The notes beneath the pieces are model-generated. The model saw nothing but the letters and a program-made list of their open reading frames with translations, had not been told where the DNA came from and searched no databases. Source: Roseibium sp. Sym1 (GTDB lineage Bacteria > Pseudomonadota > Alphaproteobacteria > Rhizobiales > Stappiaceae). Taken from it: a stretch of DNA of 64,000 bases. Location of the stretch: the NCBI RefSeq assembly GCF_027359675.1, contig NZ_CP114786.1, positions 6,546,501-6,610,500 of the forward strand, in the 5' to 3' direction. Below, piece by piece: positions 8,420 through 18,328 of this stretch. The position numbers and the translations under genes are program-made. Position 1 is the stretch's first letter, and each line of letters starts with the position of its first letter.

Positions 8420-10741
8420 TCAGGCCGCAACAGCATTGCTGCCTTCCGCTTGCAGAAACTGGAGACCGGCAACGTTGTCGCGCACCCATTTCACTTCCAT
8501 GGGGTACCGCCTGCCCGAGACATCTTCATAGGCGACCTGCATGCCTTCCCGGGCCCCGTGGAAGGCGCTGACGCCGATGCCGCCTTCCGAGCTGTTCATG
8601 AGCCGGGTCCGGATTTCTTCGCCCGACCCCGTGACCAGTTTCACATTCTGGCCCAGCTCCTGTTTGCGGCTGGCGCGGCGGCGCTCCTCGACGTCTTGGG
8701 TCATTTCCTCAAGGAAGCCCTCGATGCCGTGCGCCATTTGATCCGCAACCTGCCTGACCTCACCCGCGATACGGTCGACGGATTCCGCTTCGCCTGCCGT
8801 GGACCGGATTGCCTTGTCCACAGCTTCGGCACTGTTGACGGCATTGCCTGTTTCGCTCGCCGCCATGGTGATGCTCTGCGAGATCTCCTGGGTCGCCACG
8901 CTCTGTTCTCCAACGGCGGCCGTAATTGCACCGGTCACCTCGCTGATCTGACCGATCGCGCCGGAAATGAGACGGATCGACTCCACCGCCTCGTTGGTTA
9001 GGCCCTGAACGGAGGAAATCTGGCTGGAAATCTCCTCGGTCGCCCTGGCGGTCTGCGTCGACAGCTCCTTGACTTCAGCTGCGACAACCGCAAAGCCCTT
9101 GCCGGACTCCCCGGCCCGCGCCGCCTCGATGGTTGCATTCAAGGCCAGAAGGTTGGTCTGTTCCGCGATCGCGCGGATCATCTCGACCACCGTACCGATC
9201 TTATCGACGGCGTCGGCAAGGCTGGAAACATTCGCGTCCGTGCGTTTTGCAACATCCGTCGCTTCCTCGGTAACGCTCGAGGCCCTTTCCGACTGGCTCA
9301 TGATTTCCTGGATGGCAGCCGACATCTCTTCCGCCGCCGCCGCAACCGTCTGGACATTGTTTGAAGACGATGTCGAGGCATCCCTTGCCTGAGTGGCGGC
9401 ACCGGAAGCGTCCTGCGCAATCGTCCGCACCCGTGACGCGATCTCCGTCATCTCGCCGGTTTTCCGGTCCACATCGCTGCTCACGGTTGCCATCAGCTTT
9501 TCGAATTTCGCAATCAGGCCTTCGACATGGTTCTGGCGCATGCGCTCGCGGTCGCGCTCCTTGACGGCTTCCGATTCCAGGGTCGCCCTCACCCTCGCGT
9601 TTTCCTGAAAGATCTCCCCCGCCCGGGCAAGGTCGCCGATGGCGTCCTTGCGCTCGTCGAAAGGCATCTTGAAGTCGATGTCGCCTTCAGAAATCCGCAC
9701 GAGGTTTTCACGCAAGCGGCTCAGCAGGCCGTTGATGCCGCGCAGTTGCCAGATGCAAATACCGAGGGTGACCACGACAACCACGATGGTTTGCAGCAGA
9801 ACAAAGTTGAAATGCGACGATGCCGAAACGGCGAGCGCCTGCGCCCTCATCCTGGCGGACTGGAGCATTTCCAGCGACGAGTCCCGGATGAGGTTCAGGC
9901 GGTCTGTTGCCTTGCCGAACCACACGGACCCCTCAATGCCCTGGCCGTCTTTCGTTTCGGGTAGTGTCCGCAGCACCTTGCGCCAGTCCATGACCTGGTC
10001 AACCGATGCCCCGGCGACCATGCTGTTGAACGAAGCCGCCTGTTCAGGCGTCGCGACCCTTTTGAAGTTGTTCAGGAAAGCCGTCTCGACAGCAAGCCGG
10101 TCGTAATAGGCAAGGAAGCGGTCGGACGGCACTTCGCCCGTATTCCCGACAATTGCAAACAACTGACCGCCGATTGCCCGTTCCAGACCGCCGGCTTCAA
10201 TGGCTTCCGTCAGCGCGAGAAACGGTGTCATCTGTTCCGCATACGCATTGTCGGAATTTGCCTGGGCGGCGCTTTGTATCAGCGTGATCAGATCGCGGAC
10301 CTTGCCCGAATAGAACGCCAGATTTCCCGCTCCCTTGACCGACTTGGCATCAATACGGGAGCGGTGCGCAGCAATATCGTCAAGGCCGGCAGCAGTCGAC
10401 CGGACCTTGTCGAGCAGCTGTTTGTTGCTGATGTCGAACGCGGTAACCTCGGCACGCATGTCGGCCAGCGCGGCATCGGTCTCCTGCCGCTGCTTGGCGA
10501 GCAGGCTTTTCGGCTTCTCCGCGTAGCCCGAAGCCAGCATGACGGCCGTTCGGCCCCGTTCCTTCTGAAGTTCATGCAGGGCCGCCTCGGCGCGCTCGGC
10601 GATATTCGTGATCGGAACGGTTTCCGATGCCAGACGGCTTTGCATACCGGCCTCGTAAAGGGCGACAAAACTCGTGATCGCGTAGGCCAGCAACGGAACA
10701 ATTGCCAAAAGTGCAATTTGCGCGCGAATCGATTTCAGCAT
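8420..10741 (-). CDS. Methyl-accepting chemotaxis protein with NIT sensor and C-terminal PilZ domain
   Basis: 773 residues. A first membrane helix (about 8-30) leads to a periplasmic NIT (nitrate/nitrite-sensing) domain marked by [18 protein letters not shown] second helix (about 308-330), a HAMP domain and a long signalling coiled coil follow. The hairpin tip [19 protein letters not shown] lies at about 525-545. The C-terminus (about 685-770) is a PilZ domain with the c-di-GMP signatures RxxxR (RRASR) and NxSxxG (NSSEGG). The protein would bind CheW/CheA and couple a nitrogen-oxide or related signal to motility, with possible modulation by c-di-GMP. The ATG has GGGGGATC upstream. A perfect 19-bp palindrome lies 10 bp before the start codon. 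The ligand is not proven by the sequence. Confidence 0.93.
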   Translation of the reverse strand: MLKSIRAQIALLAIVPLLAYAITSFVALYEAGMQSRLASETVPITNIAERAEAALHELQKERGRTAVMLASGYAEKPKSLLAKQRQETDAALADMRAEVTAFDISNKQLLDKVRSTAAGLDDIAAHRSRIDAKSVKGAGNLAFYSGKVRDLITLIQSAAQANSDNAYAEQMTPFLALTEAIEAGGLERAIGGQLFAIVGNTGEVPSDRFLAYYDRLAVETAFLNNFKRVATPEQAASFNSMVAGASVDQVMDWRKVLRTLPETKDGQGIEGSVWFGKATDRLNLIRDSSLEMLQSARMRAQALAVSASSHFNFVLLQTIVVVVVTLGICIWQLRGINGLLSRLRENLVRISEGDIDFKMPFDERKDAIGDLARAGEIFQENARVRATLESEAVKERDRERMRQNHVEGLIAKFEKLMATVSSDVDRKTGEMTEIASRVRTIAQDASGAATQARDASTSSSNNVQTVAAAAEEMSAAIQEIMSQSERASSVTEEATDVAKRTDANVSSLADAVDKIGTVVEMIRAIAEQTNLLALNATIEAARAGESGKGFAVVAAEVKELSTQTARATEEISSQISSVQGLTNEAVESIRLISGAIGQISEVTGAITAAVGEQSVATQEISQSITMAASETGNAVNSAEAVDKAIRSTAGEAESVDRIAGEVRQVADQMAHGIEGFLEEMTQDVEERRRASRKQELGQNVKLVTGSGEEIRTRLMNSSEGGIGVSAFHGAREGMQVAYEDVSGRRYPMEVKWVRDNVAGLQFLQAEGSNAVAA

Positions 10742-10750
10742 GGAGATCCC

Positions 10751-10769
10751 CCAAACTTCAGAAGTTTGG
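10751..10769. promoter_or_regulatory. 19-bp perfect palindrome just upstream of the NIT chemoreceptor gene
   Basis: Nine-base arms CCAAACTTC and GAAGTTTGG around a single central base. The element ends 10 bp from the start codon, between the likely promoter and the Shine-Dalgarno region. It could be a dimeric repressor operator or an mRNA leader hairpin. No known operator was recognised. Confidence 0.55.
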
Positions 10770-11049
10770 CGATTGAACGCGGCGTCCGGTTAACATTTTC
10801 CATAACCAGAAGATGAAATAATAGGCACTTGATTACCCTTGGTAGAAGAAACAGGATATCCCCGTCACAGCTCGAAAACGGATTGGTAAATGTACCTATC
10901 GGGCTGGGAACTTCGCGATTTTTGCGGGATGGACGCGGGGGGTATTTGCCTGTATAAGCCCCGGCCATCCAAGGGCATGTGTGGTATTTGCCCGATCCGG
11001 TAGACTGCTGACTGGCATGCAGATGATCCGGAGCAGTTGAAAGATCTCT

Positions 11050-13113
11050 ATGACCGAATTGACTTCCGTCGCCCCGGCCCTCAAGGCCGCGCTGGCGAAA
11101 CGGGGCTATGAAAGCCTCACACCCGTCCAGGAAAGTGTCCTCACCGATGCGCCGCCCGAGGCGGACCTGCTGGTGTCCGCCCAGACAGGTTCCGGCAAGA
11201 CCGTGGCCTTCGGCCTGGCGCTCGCACCGACCCTGCTCGGCGAAGACGACCAACTCGGCCAGGCGGCCGCGCCCGTGGCTCTTGCCATCGCCCCGACCCG
11301 TGAACTTGCCCTGCAGGTCAAGGAAGAGCTGACCTGGCTATACGCCGATGCCGGCGCCGTCACCACGTCCTGCGTTGGCGGCATGGACCCCCGCACCGAA
11401 CGGCGCGCGCTTGAGCGCGGCGCGCATATCGTGGTCGGCACGCCCGGCCGCCTGCGCGACCACATCGAACGCGGTGCGCTGGATCTGTCGGAACTGAAGG
11501 CCGTCGTCCTCGACGAAGCGGACGAAATGCTCGACATGGGCTTCCGGGAAGACCTGGAATTCATCCTGGATGCAGCGCCGTCCAGCCGGCGCACCCTGAT
11601 GTTCTCCGCCACCGTGCCCCGTCCGATCGCCGAACTGGCCAAACGCTTCCAGAAGGATGCCGTGCGCCTGTCGACCATCAATGCCCGCGAGCAGCATGTC
11701 GACATCGACTATGTGGCCCACCCGGTCGCCCCGAACGAGCGTGAAAACGCCCTGATCAACGTGCTGCGTCTGCATGATGCGGAAAAGGCGATCGTGTTCT
11801 GCTCGACCCGCGAAGCCGTCAGCCGGCTGACGTCGCGCCTGGCCAACCGCGGTTTTTCCATCGTCTCGCTCTCCGGCGAACTCAGCCAGGAACAGCGCTC
11901 CAACGCCCTGGCCGCGATGAAGGACGGCCGGGCCCGGGTTTGCGTCGCCACCGACGTTGCCGCCCGGGGCATCGACCTGCCGAACCTGGATCTTGTCATT
12001 CACGCCGACCTGCCGACCGGCAAGGCCGCGCTGCTGCACCGCTCCGGCCGGACCGGCCGCGCCGGGCGCAAGGGGACGTGCGTGCTGATGGTGCCGTTCC
12101 CGCGCCGCCGCCAGGCCGAGCGTGTCCTGCATTTCGCAGGCATCACCGCGACCTGGAAAGGCGCGCCGACCTCCGACGACATCCGTGCCAAGGACAAGGA
12201 AAGGCTTCTGGCCGATCCGGCCCTGACCGTGGAACTCGAGGAAGAAGAACGCGCGATCGCCCTGGAACTGCTGTCCCTGCACAGCCCGGAACAGCTCGCC
12301 GCCGCCTTCGTCAAGCTGCGCCAGTCGCGTCTGCCGGCACCGGAAGAGGTCTCCGATCTCGACGAGAGTTCGCTTCGCGGCCGCGACGCCGGCTCGAAGG
12401 GCGGACGCAGCGCCGAAATCACCGGCAAGTTCGAGGACGGCATCTGGTTCTCGCTGTCGCTCGGCCACCGTCAGCGCGCCGAACCGCGCTGGATCCTGCC
12501 GATGATCTGCCGTGCCGGGCATGTCACCAAGAAGGAAGTCGGCGCGATCAAGATCTTCCAGAACGAGCTCTATTTCGAGATCGCCGGCAGCCATGGCCAG
12601 CGCTTCAACGAAGTCATCAAGCGCGACGGCACCGGCGAGGACAATGTCACCATCACGCTGCTCGACGCACGCGGCGGCAAGGTGCCGTCCCCACCGAAGG
12701 AAAGCGGTTTCCGCCGCGACCGCTCGGGTCCGCCGCCCAAGCGCCGTCCGCGCGGCGGCGATGCTCCGGACTATGAAAGCATGGGCCGCGAAGACAGCCT
12801 GAAACCCGACCGGCCGAAACGTGGCCACAAGGACAGGTTCGATGGTCCGCGCGGCAAGAAGCGCCGCCACGGCGACGACGATGCCACCCCGCATCACCCC
12901 GCCTACGAGCCGCTCGACATGAAGGCGCTGGCACGGGATCTCGACGGCAACGACCGTCCGCCCCGCAAGGCCCGGCACGACGAAGCGGGCGACGGCGAGC
13001 GCCGCAAGCCGCGCAGCCGGGCGGGCGCGAAGCCCGCGCCCGGCAAGAAGAAGGCGGTGAAGAAAAACAAGCCGTCACGCTCCGAACGCAAGGCGGCCAA
13101 AGCCAAGTCCTGA
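11050..13113 (+). CDS. DEAD-box ATP-dependent RNA helicase
   Basis: 687 residues. The helicase core carries the Q motif region (TPVQESVL), Walker A AQTGSGKT, motif Ia PTRELALQ, DEAD-box DEAD (VVLDEADEMLDMGF), motif III SAT and motif VI HRSGRTGRAG. A DbpA-type RNA-binding domain follows (about 455-540; GDGIWFSLSLG-like, here EDGIWFSLSLG), and then a long, highly basic disordered tail rich in Lys, Arg and Asp. This layout matches DeaD/CsdA-like helicases, which remodel structured RNA in ribosome assembly, mRNA decay and cold adaptation. An intrinsic terminator follows six bases after the stop. It sits between the ligase and exonuclease genes of the repair set, but there is no evidence that it belongs to it. 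Confidence 0.95.
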   Translation: MTELTSVAPALKAALAKRGYESLTPVQESVLTDAPPEADLLVSAQTGSGKTVAFGLALAPTLLGEDDQLGQAAAPVALAIAPTRELALQVKEELTWLYADAGAVTTSCVGGMDPRTERRALERGAHIVVGTPGRLRDHIERGALDLSELKAVVLDEADEMLDMGFREDLEFILDAAPSSRRTLMFSATVPRPIAELAKRFQKDAVRLSTINAREQHVDIDYVAHPVAPNERENALINVLRLHDAEKAIVFCSTREAVSRLTSRLANRGFSIVSLSGELSQEQRSNALAAMKDGRARVCVATDVAARGIDLPNLDLVIHADLPTGKAALLHRSGRTGRAGRKGTCVLMVPFPRRRQAERVLHFAGITATWKGAPTSDDIRAKDKERLLADPALTVELEEEERAIALELLSLHSPEQLAAAFVKLRQSRLPAPEEVSDLDESSLRGRDAGSKGGRSAEITGKFEDGIWFSLSLGHRQRAEPRWILPMICRAGHVTKKEVGAIKIFQNELYFEIAGSHGQRFNEVIKRDGTGEDNVTITLLDARGGKVPSPPKESGFRRDRSGPPPKRRPRGGDAPDYESMGREDSLKPDRPKRGHKDRFDGPRGKKRRHGDDDATPHHPAYEPLDMKALARDLDGNDRPPRKARHDEAGDGERRKPRSRAGAKPAPGKKKAVKKNKPSRSERKAAKAKS

Positions 13114-13118
13114 ATAGC

Positions 13119-13150
13119 AAAGCCGGCAGCGAAATCTGCCGGCTTTGTCT
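13119..13150 (+). terminator. Intrinsic terminator after the DEAD-box helicase gene
   Basis: Ten-bp perfect stem (AAAGCCGGCA / TGCCGGCTTT) with an eight-base loop and a short T-rich tail, immediately downstream of the stop codon. Confidence 0.8.
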
Positions 13151-13201
13151 TGTGAGCGAGCACGGCTGGCCAATACCGGTTTAAGCCCCGGCCCGGGTGG
13201 C

Positions 13202-13645
13202 CTATTCGTTGACGATGCCGGCAATCATCCAGTCTGCCCCGTCCTGGATCAGCTGATAATGGCAGGTGAATTCGAACACCGCCTCACCGTCCGAACTTTC
13301 CTGCGTCCAGTCCAGGGTGACCAGCGCGGTGGATCCACTGACGTGGCTGGAGGCGACGTGAAAATCGGAATGGCTGACGCCTTCCTTTTCCAGCGCCTTC
13401 AAGAGGGCCTCGATGTTTTCGATCAGCTCCTCGTCGTCATTGAAGACATGGCCCTTTTCGTGCTGCCAGATAATCGTCGGCAGCGCAAAGCAGTCGCAGA
13501 TCCGGTCGATGTCGTAATCGTTGAAGCCGGCCTGGTAGTCATCAAAGAGCTGCGCGATCGCTTCTTCCGCGTCGCCATTGGCGCTGGCTCCGGCGCCATT
13601 GGCCGAGCCGTTACCGGCCCTTTCAAATCCACCGTCGTCCGCCAT
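13202..13645 (-). CDS. SnoaL/NTF2-like small protein
   Basis: 147 residues from the ATG at 13643-13645, which has a strong GGGGAGG seven bases upstream; the in-frame start at 13741 would overlap the exonuclease gene. After a low-complexity Gly/Ala/Asn-rich N-terminus (about 1-25), the body has the pattern of the NTF2/SnoaL fold: AIAQLFDDYQAGFNDYDIDR, then beta strands including FEFTCHYQLI and WMIAGI at the end. Proteins of this fold range from ketosteroid isomerase-like enzymes to ligand-binding domains, so no activity is assigned. It lies 49 bp past the stop of the exonuclease gene on the same strand, so the two may be co-transcribed. Confidence 0.75.
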   Translation of the reverse strand: MADDGGFERAGNGSANGAGASANGDAEEAIAQLFDDYQAGFNDYDIDRICDCFALPTIIWQHEKGHVFNDDEELIENIEALLKALEKEGVSHSDFHVASSHVSGSTALVTLDWTQESSDGEAVFEFTCHYQLIQDGADWMIAGIVNE

Positions 13646-13694
13646 GACTGCCTCCCCAAATGACCTTGCCACCGTCTGAAAGCCGCCGGGCTGG

Positions 13695-14717
13695 TCAGCC
13701 GCTGGCAACCATCCCGGAATCGGCTTCCTCGCCGTCGTCATAGCCTATCATATTGAGCGGGCGGGCCTTTCGTCCATTCAATTCGCACCAGTGGACAAGG
13801 GCCTCTTCGGCTCCGTGTGTGACCCAGATCTGTTCGGCCCCGGTTTCCAGGATCGTGCGGCACAGATCGTCCCAGTCGGCGTGGTCGGAGAGGATCAGCG
13901 GCAGTTCCGCGCCCCGCTGGCGCGCCCGGGCGCGCACCCGCATCCAGCCGGACGACATGGCGGTGACCGGATCGCCGAAACGCCGGGCCCAGCGGTCGGC
14001 GAGCTGGCCGGGCGGGCAGAGCACGATTTCCCCGGCCAGCTCCCTGCCGCGTTTTCCGACCGGTTCGACCGGCCCGAGCGTGATCCCCTGGCTTTCGTAA
14101 TAGGCCGTCAGCTTTTCCAGGGCGCCATGCAAATAGATGGTTTTCGTGTAACCCGCCGCCCTGAGTTCTCCGATCACCCGCTGTGCCTTGCCGAGCGCAT
14201 AGGCGCCGACCAGATGGGTCTGTTCCGGGAACAGCTCAAGCGAGGAAAGCAACTTGGCGATCTCATCCGAGGCCAGCGGGTGGCGAAACACCGGCAGGCC
14301 GAATGTCGCCTCGGTCACGAAGGTGTCGCAGGGGACCAACTCGAAGGGCGCGCAGGTCGGATCCGCCTGGCGCTTGTAATCACCGGAGACGACCGTGCGC
14401 TGTCCCGTAGCGTTGAGCAGGACCTGGGCGGAGCCAAGCACATGGCCGGCCGGATGCAGTGACACCTCGACACCGCCGAGCGTGAGCCTTTCGCCATAGC
14501 CGATTTCCTGTGCCTGACCGCAGAAATCTTCGCCGTAACGGATCGCCATGATGTCGAGTGTCTGCCGGGTCGCCAGCACGGCGCCGTGTCCGGCCCGGGC
14601 ATGGTCGGCATGGCCATGCGTGATGATGGCCTTGTCGACCGGCCGCACCGGGTCGATATGGGCATCGGCCTCCGGCGCATAGAGGCCTTCGGGCGTCAGG
14701 GTGAGGAGCTCGGACAT
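13695..14717 (-). CDS. Ligase-associated MBL-fold DNA exonuclease
   Basis: 340 residues from the ATG at 14715-14717; the longer frame to 14753 adds only 12 poorly matching residues. The metallo-beta-lactamase signature HGHADH is at residues 34-39. Further metal ligands are in HPAGHVLGSAQV and SGDYKRQ, and a C-terminal LSDHADW motif is typical of the beta-CASP/RMMBL class. This is the exonuclease of the four-gene set also seen as Lhr-Core, MPE, Exo and Lig in Pseudomonas putida. It probably trims DNA ends during repair, using bound metal. The helicase and phosphoesterase genes are divergent to its right; the ligase lies about 5.4 kb away. Confidence 0.93.
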   Translation of the reverse strand: MSELLTLTPEGLYAPEADAHIDPVRPVDKAIITHGHADHARAGHGAVLATRQTLDIMAIRYGEDFCGQAQEIGYGERLTLGGVEVSLHPAGHVLGSAQVLLNATGQRTVVSGDYKRQADPTCAPFELVPCDTFVTEATFGLPVFRHPLASDEIAKLLSSLELFPEQTHLVGAYALGKAQRVIGELRAAGYTKTIYLHGALEKLTAYYESQGITLGPVEPVGKRGRELAGEIVLCPPGQLADRWARRFGDPVTAMSSGWMRVRARARQRGAELPLILSDHADWDDLCRTILETGAEQIWVTHGAEEALVHWCELNGRKARPLNMIGYDDGEEADSGMVASG

Positions 14718-14806
14718 TCTCTTACAGATAAGACAATTGACGGGAACTGCCATGGGCTCGCGGGGTCAACCCGCGCGCCCACCAGCCAATGTCTGCGGGC
14801 ATTTGG

Positions 14807-15706
14807 CTACTGGCAATAACTGTATTTGACTGTGCACCCTCTCGCGCCGTTGTTGGAGCACCTGCCCATGGCGAAATTGATCGCCGCCTGTTCACTGTCG
14901 CCCGCACCGATGCCGTTGCTGTTGGGTGATACCGCCAGCGCATGGCATCTTGCCTGTGTGGTGTCGGCGATCCGGCACTGCGCGTTGCCGCAATACTGCA
15001 TGGCATACTGCTCAGCTCCTCCTTTGGTCGGCGCCGCGCCGTGGCCGAAGGCACCACCGGGCGCAAGCGCGAATGCCATCCATCCGCGGCCCTGAGCCAC
15101 CTGCGTTCCCGATCGCGGGGCAGCCGCCTGAGCCCGGCAGGCCTGGAATGTTCCGGCGAGCTGCTGGCCGTTGGAGCACATGATGCCGCCCCACTGGAAA
15201 CCGCGCTGACCGGTATCCGTCGCAACTTCGAACCAGTCATATCCGTCCATCCGGACGCCGGAATTGGCCAGGATCGTGATCCATGTGCCTTCCGAAAGAC
15301 TGCCGGTTTGCGGAAAGCTCATGCCCGGCCCGGCACGCAGTTTGCCTCCGAGCGACTGGCCCTGCGCATTCAGGTGCGCACCGCCACCACTGGATTTGAT
15401 GCCCACATCGGCCGTTGCCAGCTGGCAGGGATGGGATACGTCTCCGAGCCACAGCCTGGACTTGGTGTCGGGTTCGAAGGAAATCTCCTCTGCGTCATTG
15501 AAATACCCCCCGCGCCCATCGGGAACCAGCGAGGTGTTTCCGTTGATATCCTCCAGGACGGCGCGCCCTTCTTCAGGGATTGTCTGCACGAAGACAAACT
15601 GGTTCCCGAGATTGCACCGGTAAGACAGGCTTTCCGATGCATTGGCAGCGCTGCCGGCAAACAAGATGGCTGCGGTCAGCAGCCCGGCAAAAGCAATCGA
15701 TTTCAA
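14807..15706 (-). CDS. Secreted SH3-like/DUF4189 protein
   Basis: 299 residues from a TTG at 15704-15706. I prefer this to the ATG at 15716-15718 because GGAGG lies five bases before the TTG and overlaps the ATG itself. The N-terminus (KSIAFAGLLTAAILFAGSA) is a signal peptide ending near ANA. A Cys-containing region and an SH3b-like domain (about 110-180; LRAGPGMSFPQTGSLSEGTW) follow, and then a DUF4189-type C-terminus with paired Cys (AMQYCGNAQCRI, GCTVKYSYC). Periplasmic or exported. SH3b domains often bind cell wall, and the DUF4189 function is unknown. It sits between the exonuclease and helicase genes and faces away from the helicase. Confidence 0.82.
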   Translation of the reverse strand: MKSIAFAGLLTAAILFAGSAANASESLSYRCNLGNQFVFVQTIPEEGRAVLEDINGNTSLVPDGRGGYFNDAEEISFEPDTKSRLWLGDVSHPCQLATADVGIKSSGGGAHLNAQGQSLGGKLRAGPGMSFPQTGSLSEGTWITILANSGVRMDGYDWFEVATDTGQRGFQWGGIMCSNGQQLAGTFQACRAQAAAPRSGTQVAQGRGWMAFALAPGGAFGHGAAPTKGGAEQYAMQYCGNAQCRIADTTQARCHALAVSPNSNGIGAGDSEQAAINFAMGRCSNNGARGCTVKYSYCQ

Positions 15707-15823
15707 GTAAACCTCCATCGGTATTTATCACCGCAGAATTGACTATGGGGAACCTGAACACAAGCTGAACATATGACGATGCGCCCCCTCGCCTTTTGCC
15801 GCCATTCTGCCTAAAACAAGACC

Positions 15824-18328
15824 ATGGACGCCGCATTGCTTCCCAACCGATTCCAGAGCTGGTTTGCCGCGCGGGGCTGGGCGCCGCGGCCGCATCAGCT
15901 GCAGCTGATCGATCATCTTTCGGCGGGGCACTCGACGCTGCTGATCGCCCCGACCGGCGCCGGCAAGACGCTGGCCGGGTTCCTGCCGAGCCTGGTCGAG
16001 CTGGAGGCACGCGGCAAGCGCAAGCCGGGCGCGGCCGGAAGCGGCATTCACACGCTCTACATCTCGCCCCTGAAGGCGCTCGCCGTCGACATTGCCCGCA
16101 ACCTGGAAGCCCCGGTCTGCGAAATGGGCCTGCCGGTGAAGCTCGAAACCCGCACCGGCGACACGCCCTCGCACAAGCGCCAGCGGCAGAAACTCAACCC
16201 GCCGGATATCCTGCTGACCACGCCGGAACAGATCGCCCTGCTCCTGTCCGACCCGGCCTCCGCGCGGCTGTTCGCCTCGCTGAAGACCGTCATCCTGGAC
16301 GAGCTGCACGCACTGGTCACCTCCAAGCGCGGCGATCTTCTGGCGCTCGGCCTCGCCCGGCTGCGCCGTCTGGCACCGGGGCTCAGGACCATAGGACTGT
16401 CGGCGACCGTCGCCGAACCGGATGACCTGAGGGCCTATCTGGTCGACCAGCCGGAACCGGAGGCACGCGCTCTTTCCCATGTGGTCGAGGTTTCCGGGGG
16501 CGCCCAGCCGGACATTTCGATCCTCGACAGCGAGGAACGCGTGCCCTGGTCCGGCCATTCCTCGCGCTATGCCGTCCGCGACATCTATGAACTGATCAAG
16601 AAGCACAATGTCTCCCTGCTGTTCGTCAACACGCGCAGCCAGGCGGAAATGGTGTTCCAGGAACTCTGGCGCATCAACGACGACACGCTGCCGATCGCGC
16701 TCCATCACGGTTCGCTCGATGTCGGCCAGAGGCGCAAGGTGGAGGCGGCCATGGCTTCCGGAACCCTGCGGGCGGTGGTCGCGACGTCCTCGCTCGACAT
16801 GGGCATCGACTGGGGCGACATCGACCTTGTCATCAATATCGGCGCTCCCAAAGGGGCCAGCCGTCTGGCACAGCGCATCGGCCGCGCCAATCACCGCATG
16901 GACGAACCGTCCAAGGCAATCCTGATCCCCTCCAACCGCTTCGAGGTACTGGAATGCCAGGCGGCTCTGGCGGCCTCGAAACGGGGCATCCAGGACACGC
17001 CGCCGCTGCGCCAGGGTGCCCTCGACGTCCTGGCCCAGCACCTGCTCGGCCTCGCCTGCGCCGATCCGCTCGATGCGCTGGCGACCTTCGAAGAGATCCG
17101 CTCGTCGGAGACCTACCGGCACCTGGACTGGGAGACGTTCGAGAAGGTGCTCGATTTTGTCGCCACCGGCGGCTACGCCCTGAAGAGCTACGATCAATAC
17201 GCCAAGCTCCGGAAAGGCAAGGACGGGCTCTGGCGCATTTCCCATCCGAAGATCGCTCAGCAATACAGGCTGAATGTCGGCACCATCGTCGAGGCGCCGA
17301 TGCTGAAAGTGCGGCTGGTGCGCTCCAAGGCCGACGGGCGGCGCACGCCGGTCGGCCGCGGCGGCCGGGTGCTCGGCGAGATGGAGGAATATTTCCTGGA
17401 ACAGATGGCGCCGGGCGACACGTTCCTCTTCGGCGGCGAAGTGGTGCGCTTCGAGGGCCTGCGCGAAAACGAGGCCTATGTCTCGCGCACCAGGTCCGAC
17501 AACCCGATGATCCCGTCCTATATGGGCGGCAAGTTTCCGCTCTCCACCTATCTCGCAGAGGGTGTCAGGACGATGCTGGCAACGCCATCCTCCTGGAAAG
17601 CCCTGCCGGACCAGGTCAGCGACTGGCTGGAAATCCAGCGGGACAAATCGGTCCTGCCGGCGAAGGACGGCCTCCTGGTGGAAACCTTCCCGCGCGCCAA
17701 CAAGCATTACATGGTCTGCTACCCGTTCGAGGGCCGTCTGGCGCACCAGACCCTCGGCATGCTGCTGACCAAGCGGCTGGAACGGCTCGGCGCCCGCCCC
17801 CTCGGCTTCGTCGCCAATGACTATGCGCTGTCGGTCTGGGGACTTGGCGACCTGTCGCTCTTGTTCGCGTCCGGCAAGATCCCGCTCGACCAGCTCTTCG
17901 AAGAGGACATTCTCGGTGACGACCTGGACGCCTGGCTCGCCGAATCCAGCCTCATGAAACGCACCTTCCGCAATTGTGCGGTGATTGCCGGTCTGATCGA
18001 ACGCCGCCACCCGGGGCAGGAAAAGACGGGCCGCCAGGTCACCGTGTCCTCCGATCTCATCTATGACGTGTTGCGGGCCCATGAACCGGACCACATCCTG
18101 CTCAAGGCCACCTGGAACGATGCCGCCGAAGGACTTCTGGATATCTCCCGCCTGGGCGAACTTCTTGCCAGAATTCGCGGACGAATCACGCATACTGGTC
18201 TTCCACATGTCTCTCCCCTCGCCGTGCCCATTCTCCTGGAAATCGGGAAGGAACCGGTCTACGGGGAAGCCATCGACACGCTGCTGGCGGATGCGGCGGA
18301 AGAACTGATCCTGGAGGCCATGGAATGA
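15824..18328 (+). CDS. Lhr-type ligase-associated DEXH-box helicase
   Basis: 834 residues, matching the Lhr-Core type rather than the much longer full Lhr. Walker A is APTGAGKT (42-49), the DExH box reads DELH (159-162), motif III is SATV, and motif VI is QRIGRANHR. Downstream come a winged-helix region and the Lhr-core C-terminal domain. Relatives are ATP-dependent 3'-to-5' DNA helicases that unwind nucleic-acid hybrids. The stop overlaps the start of the next gene by four bases (ATGA), so helicase and phosphoesterase are translationally coupled. Together with the exonuclease and ligase this completes the four-part repair set. A long antisense open frame covers this gene and is a composition artefact. 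Confidence 0.96.
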   Translation: MDAALLPNRFQSWFAARGWAPRPHQLQLIDHLSAGHSTLLIAPTGAGKTLAGFLPSLVELEARGKRKPGAAGSGIHTLYISPLKALAVDIARNLEAPVCEMGLPVKLETRTGDTPSHKRQRQKLNPPDILLTTPEQIALLLSDPASARLFASLKTVILDELHALVTSKRGDLLALGLARLRRLAPGLRTIGLSATVAEPDDLRAYLVDQPEPEARALSHVVEVSGGAQPDISILDSEERVPWSGHSSRYAVRDIYELIKKHNVSLLFVNTRSQAEMVFQELWRINDDTLPIALHHGSLDVGQRRKVEAAMASGTLRAVVATSSLDMGIDWGDIDLVINIGAPKGASRLAQRIGRANHRMDEPSKAILIPSNRFEVLECQAALAASKRGIQDTPPLRQGALDVLAQHLLGLACADPLDALATFEEIRSSETYRHLDWETFEKVLDFVATGGYALKSYDQYAKLRKGKDGLWRISHPKIAQQYRLNVGTIVEAPMLKVRLVRSKADGRRTPVGRGGRVLGEMEEYFLEQMAPGDTFLFGGEVVRFEGLRENEAYVSRTRSDNPMIPSYMGGKFPLSTYLAEGVRTMLATPSSWKALPDQVSDWLEIQRDKSVLPAKDGLLVETFPRANKHYMVCYPFEGRLAHQTLGMLLTKRLERLGARPLGFVANDYALSVWGLGDLSLLFASGKIPLDQLFEEDILGDDLDAWLAESSLMKRTFRNCAVIAGLIERRHPGQEKTGRQVTVSSDLIYDVLRAHEPDHILLKATWNDAAEGLLDISRLGELLARIRGRITHTGLPHVSPLAVPILLEIGKEPVYGEAIDTLLADAAEELILEAME

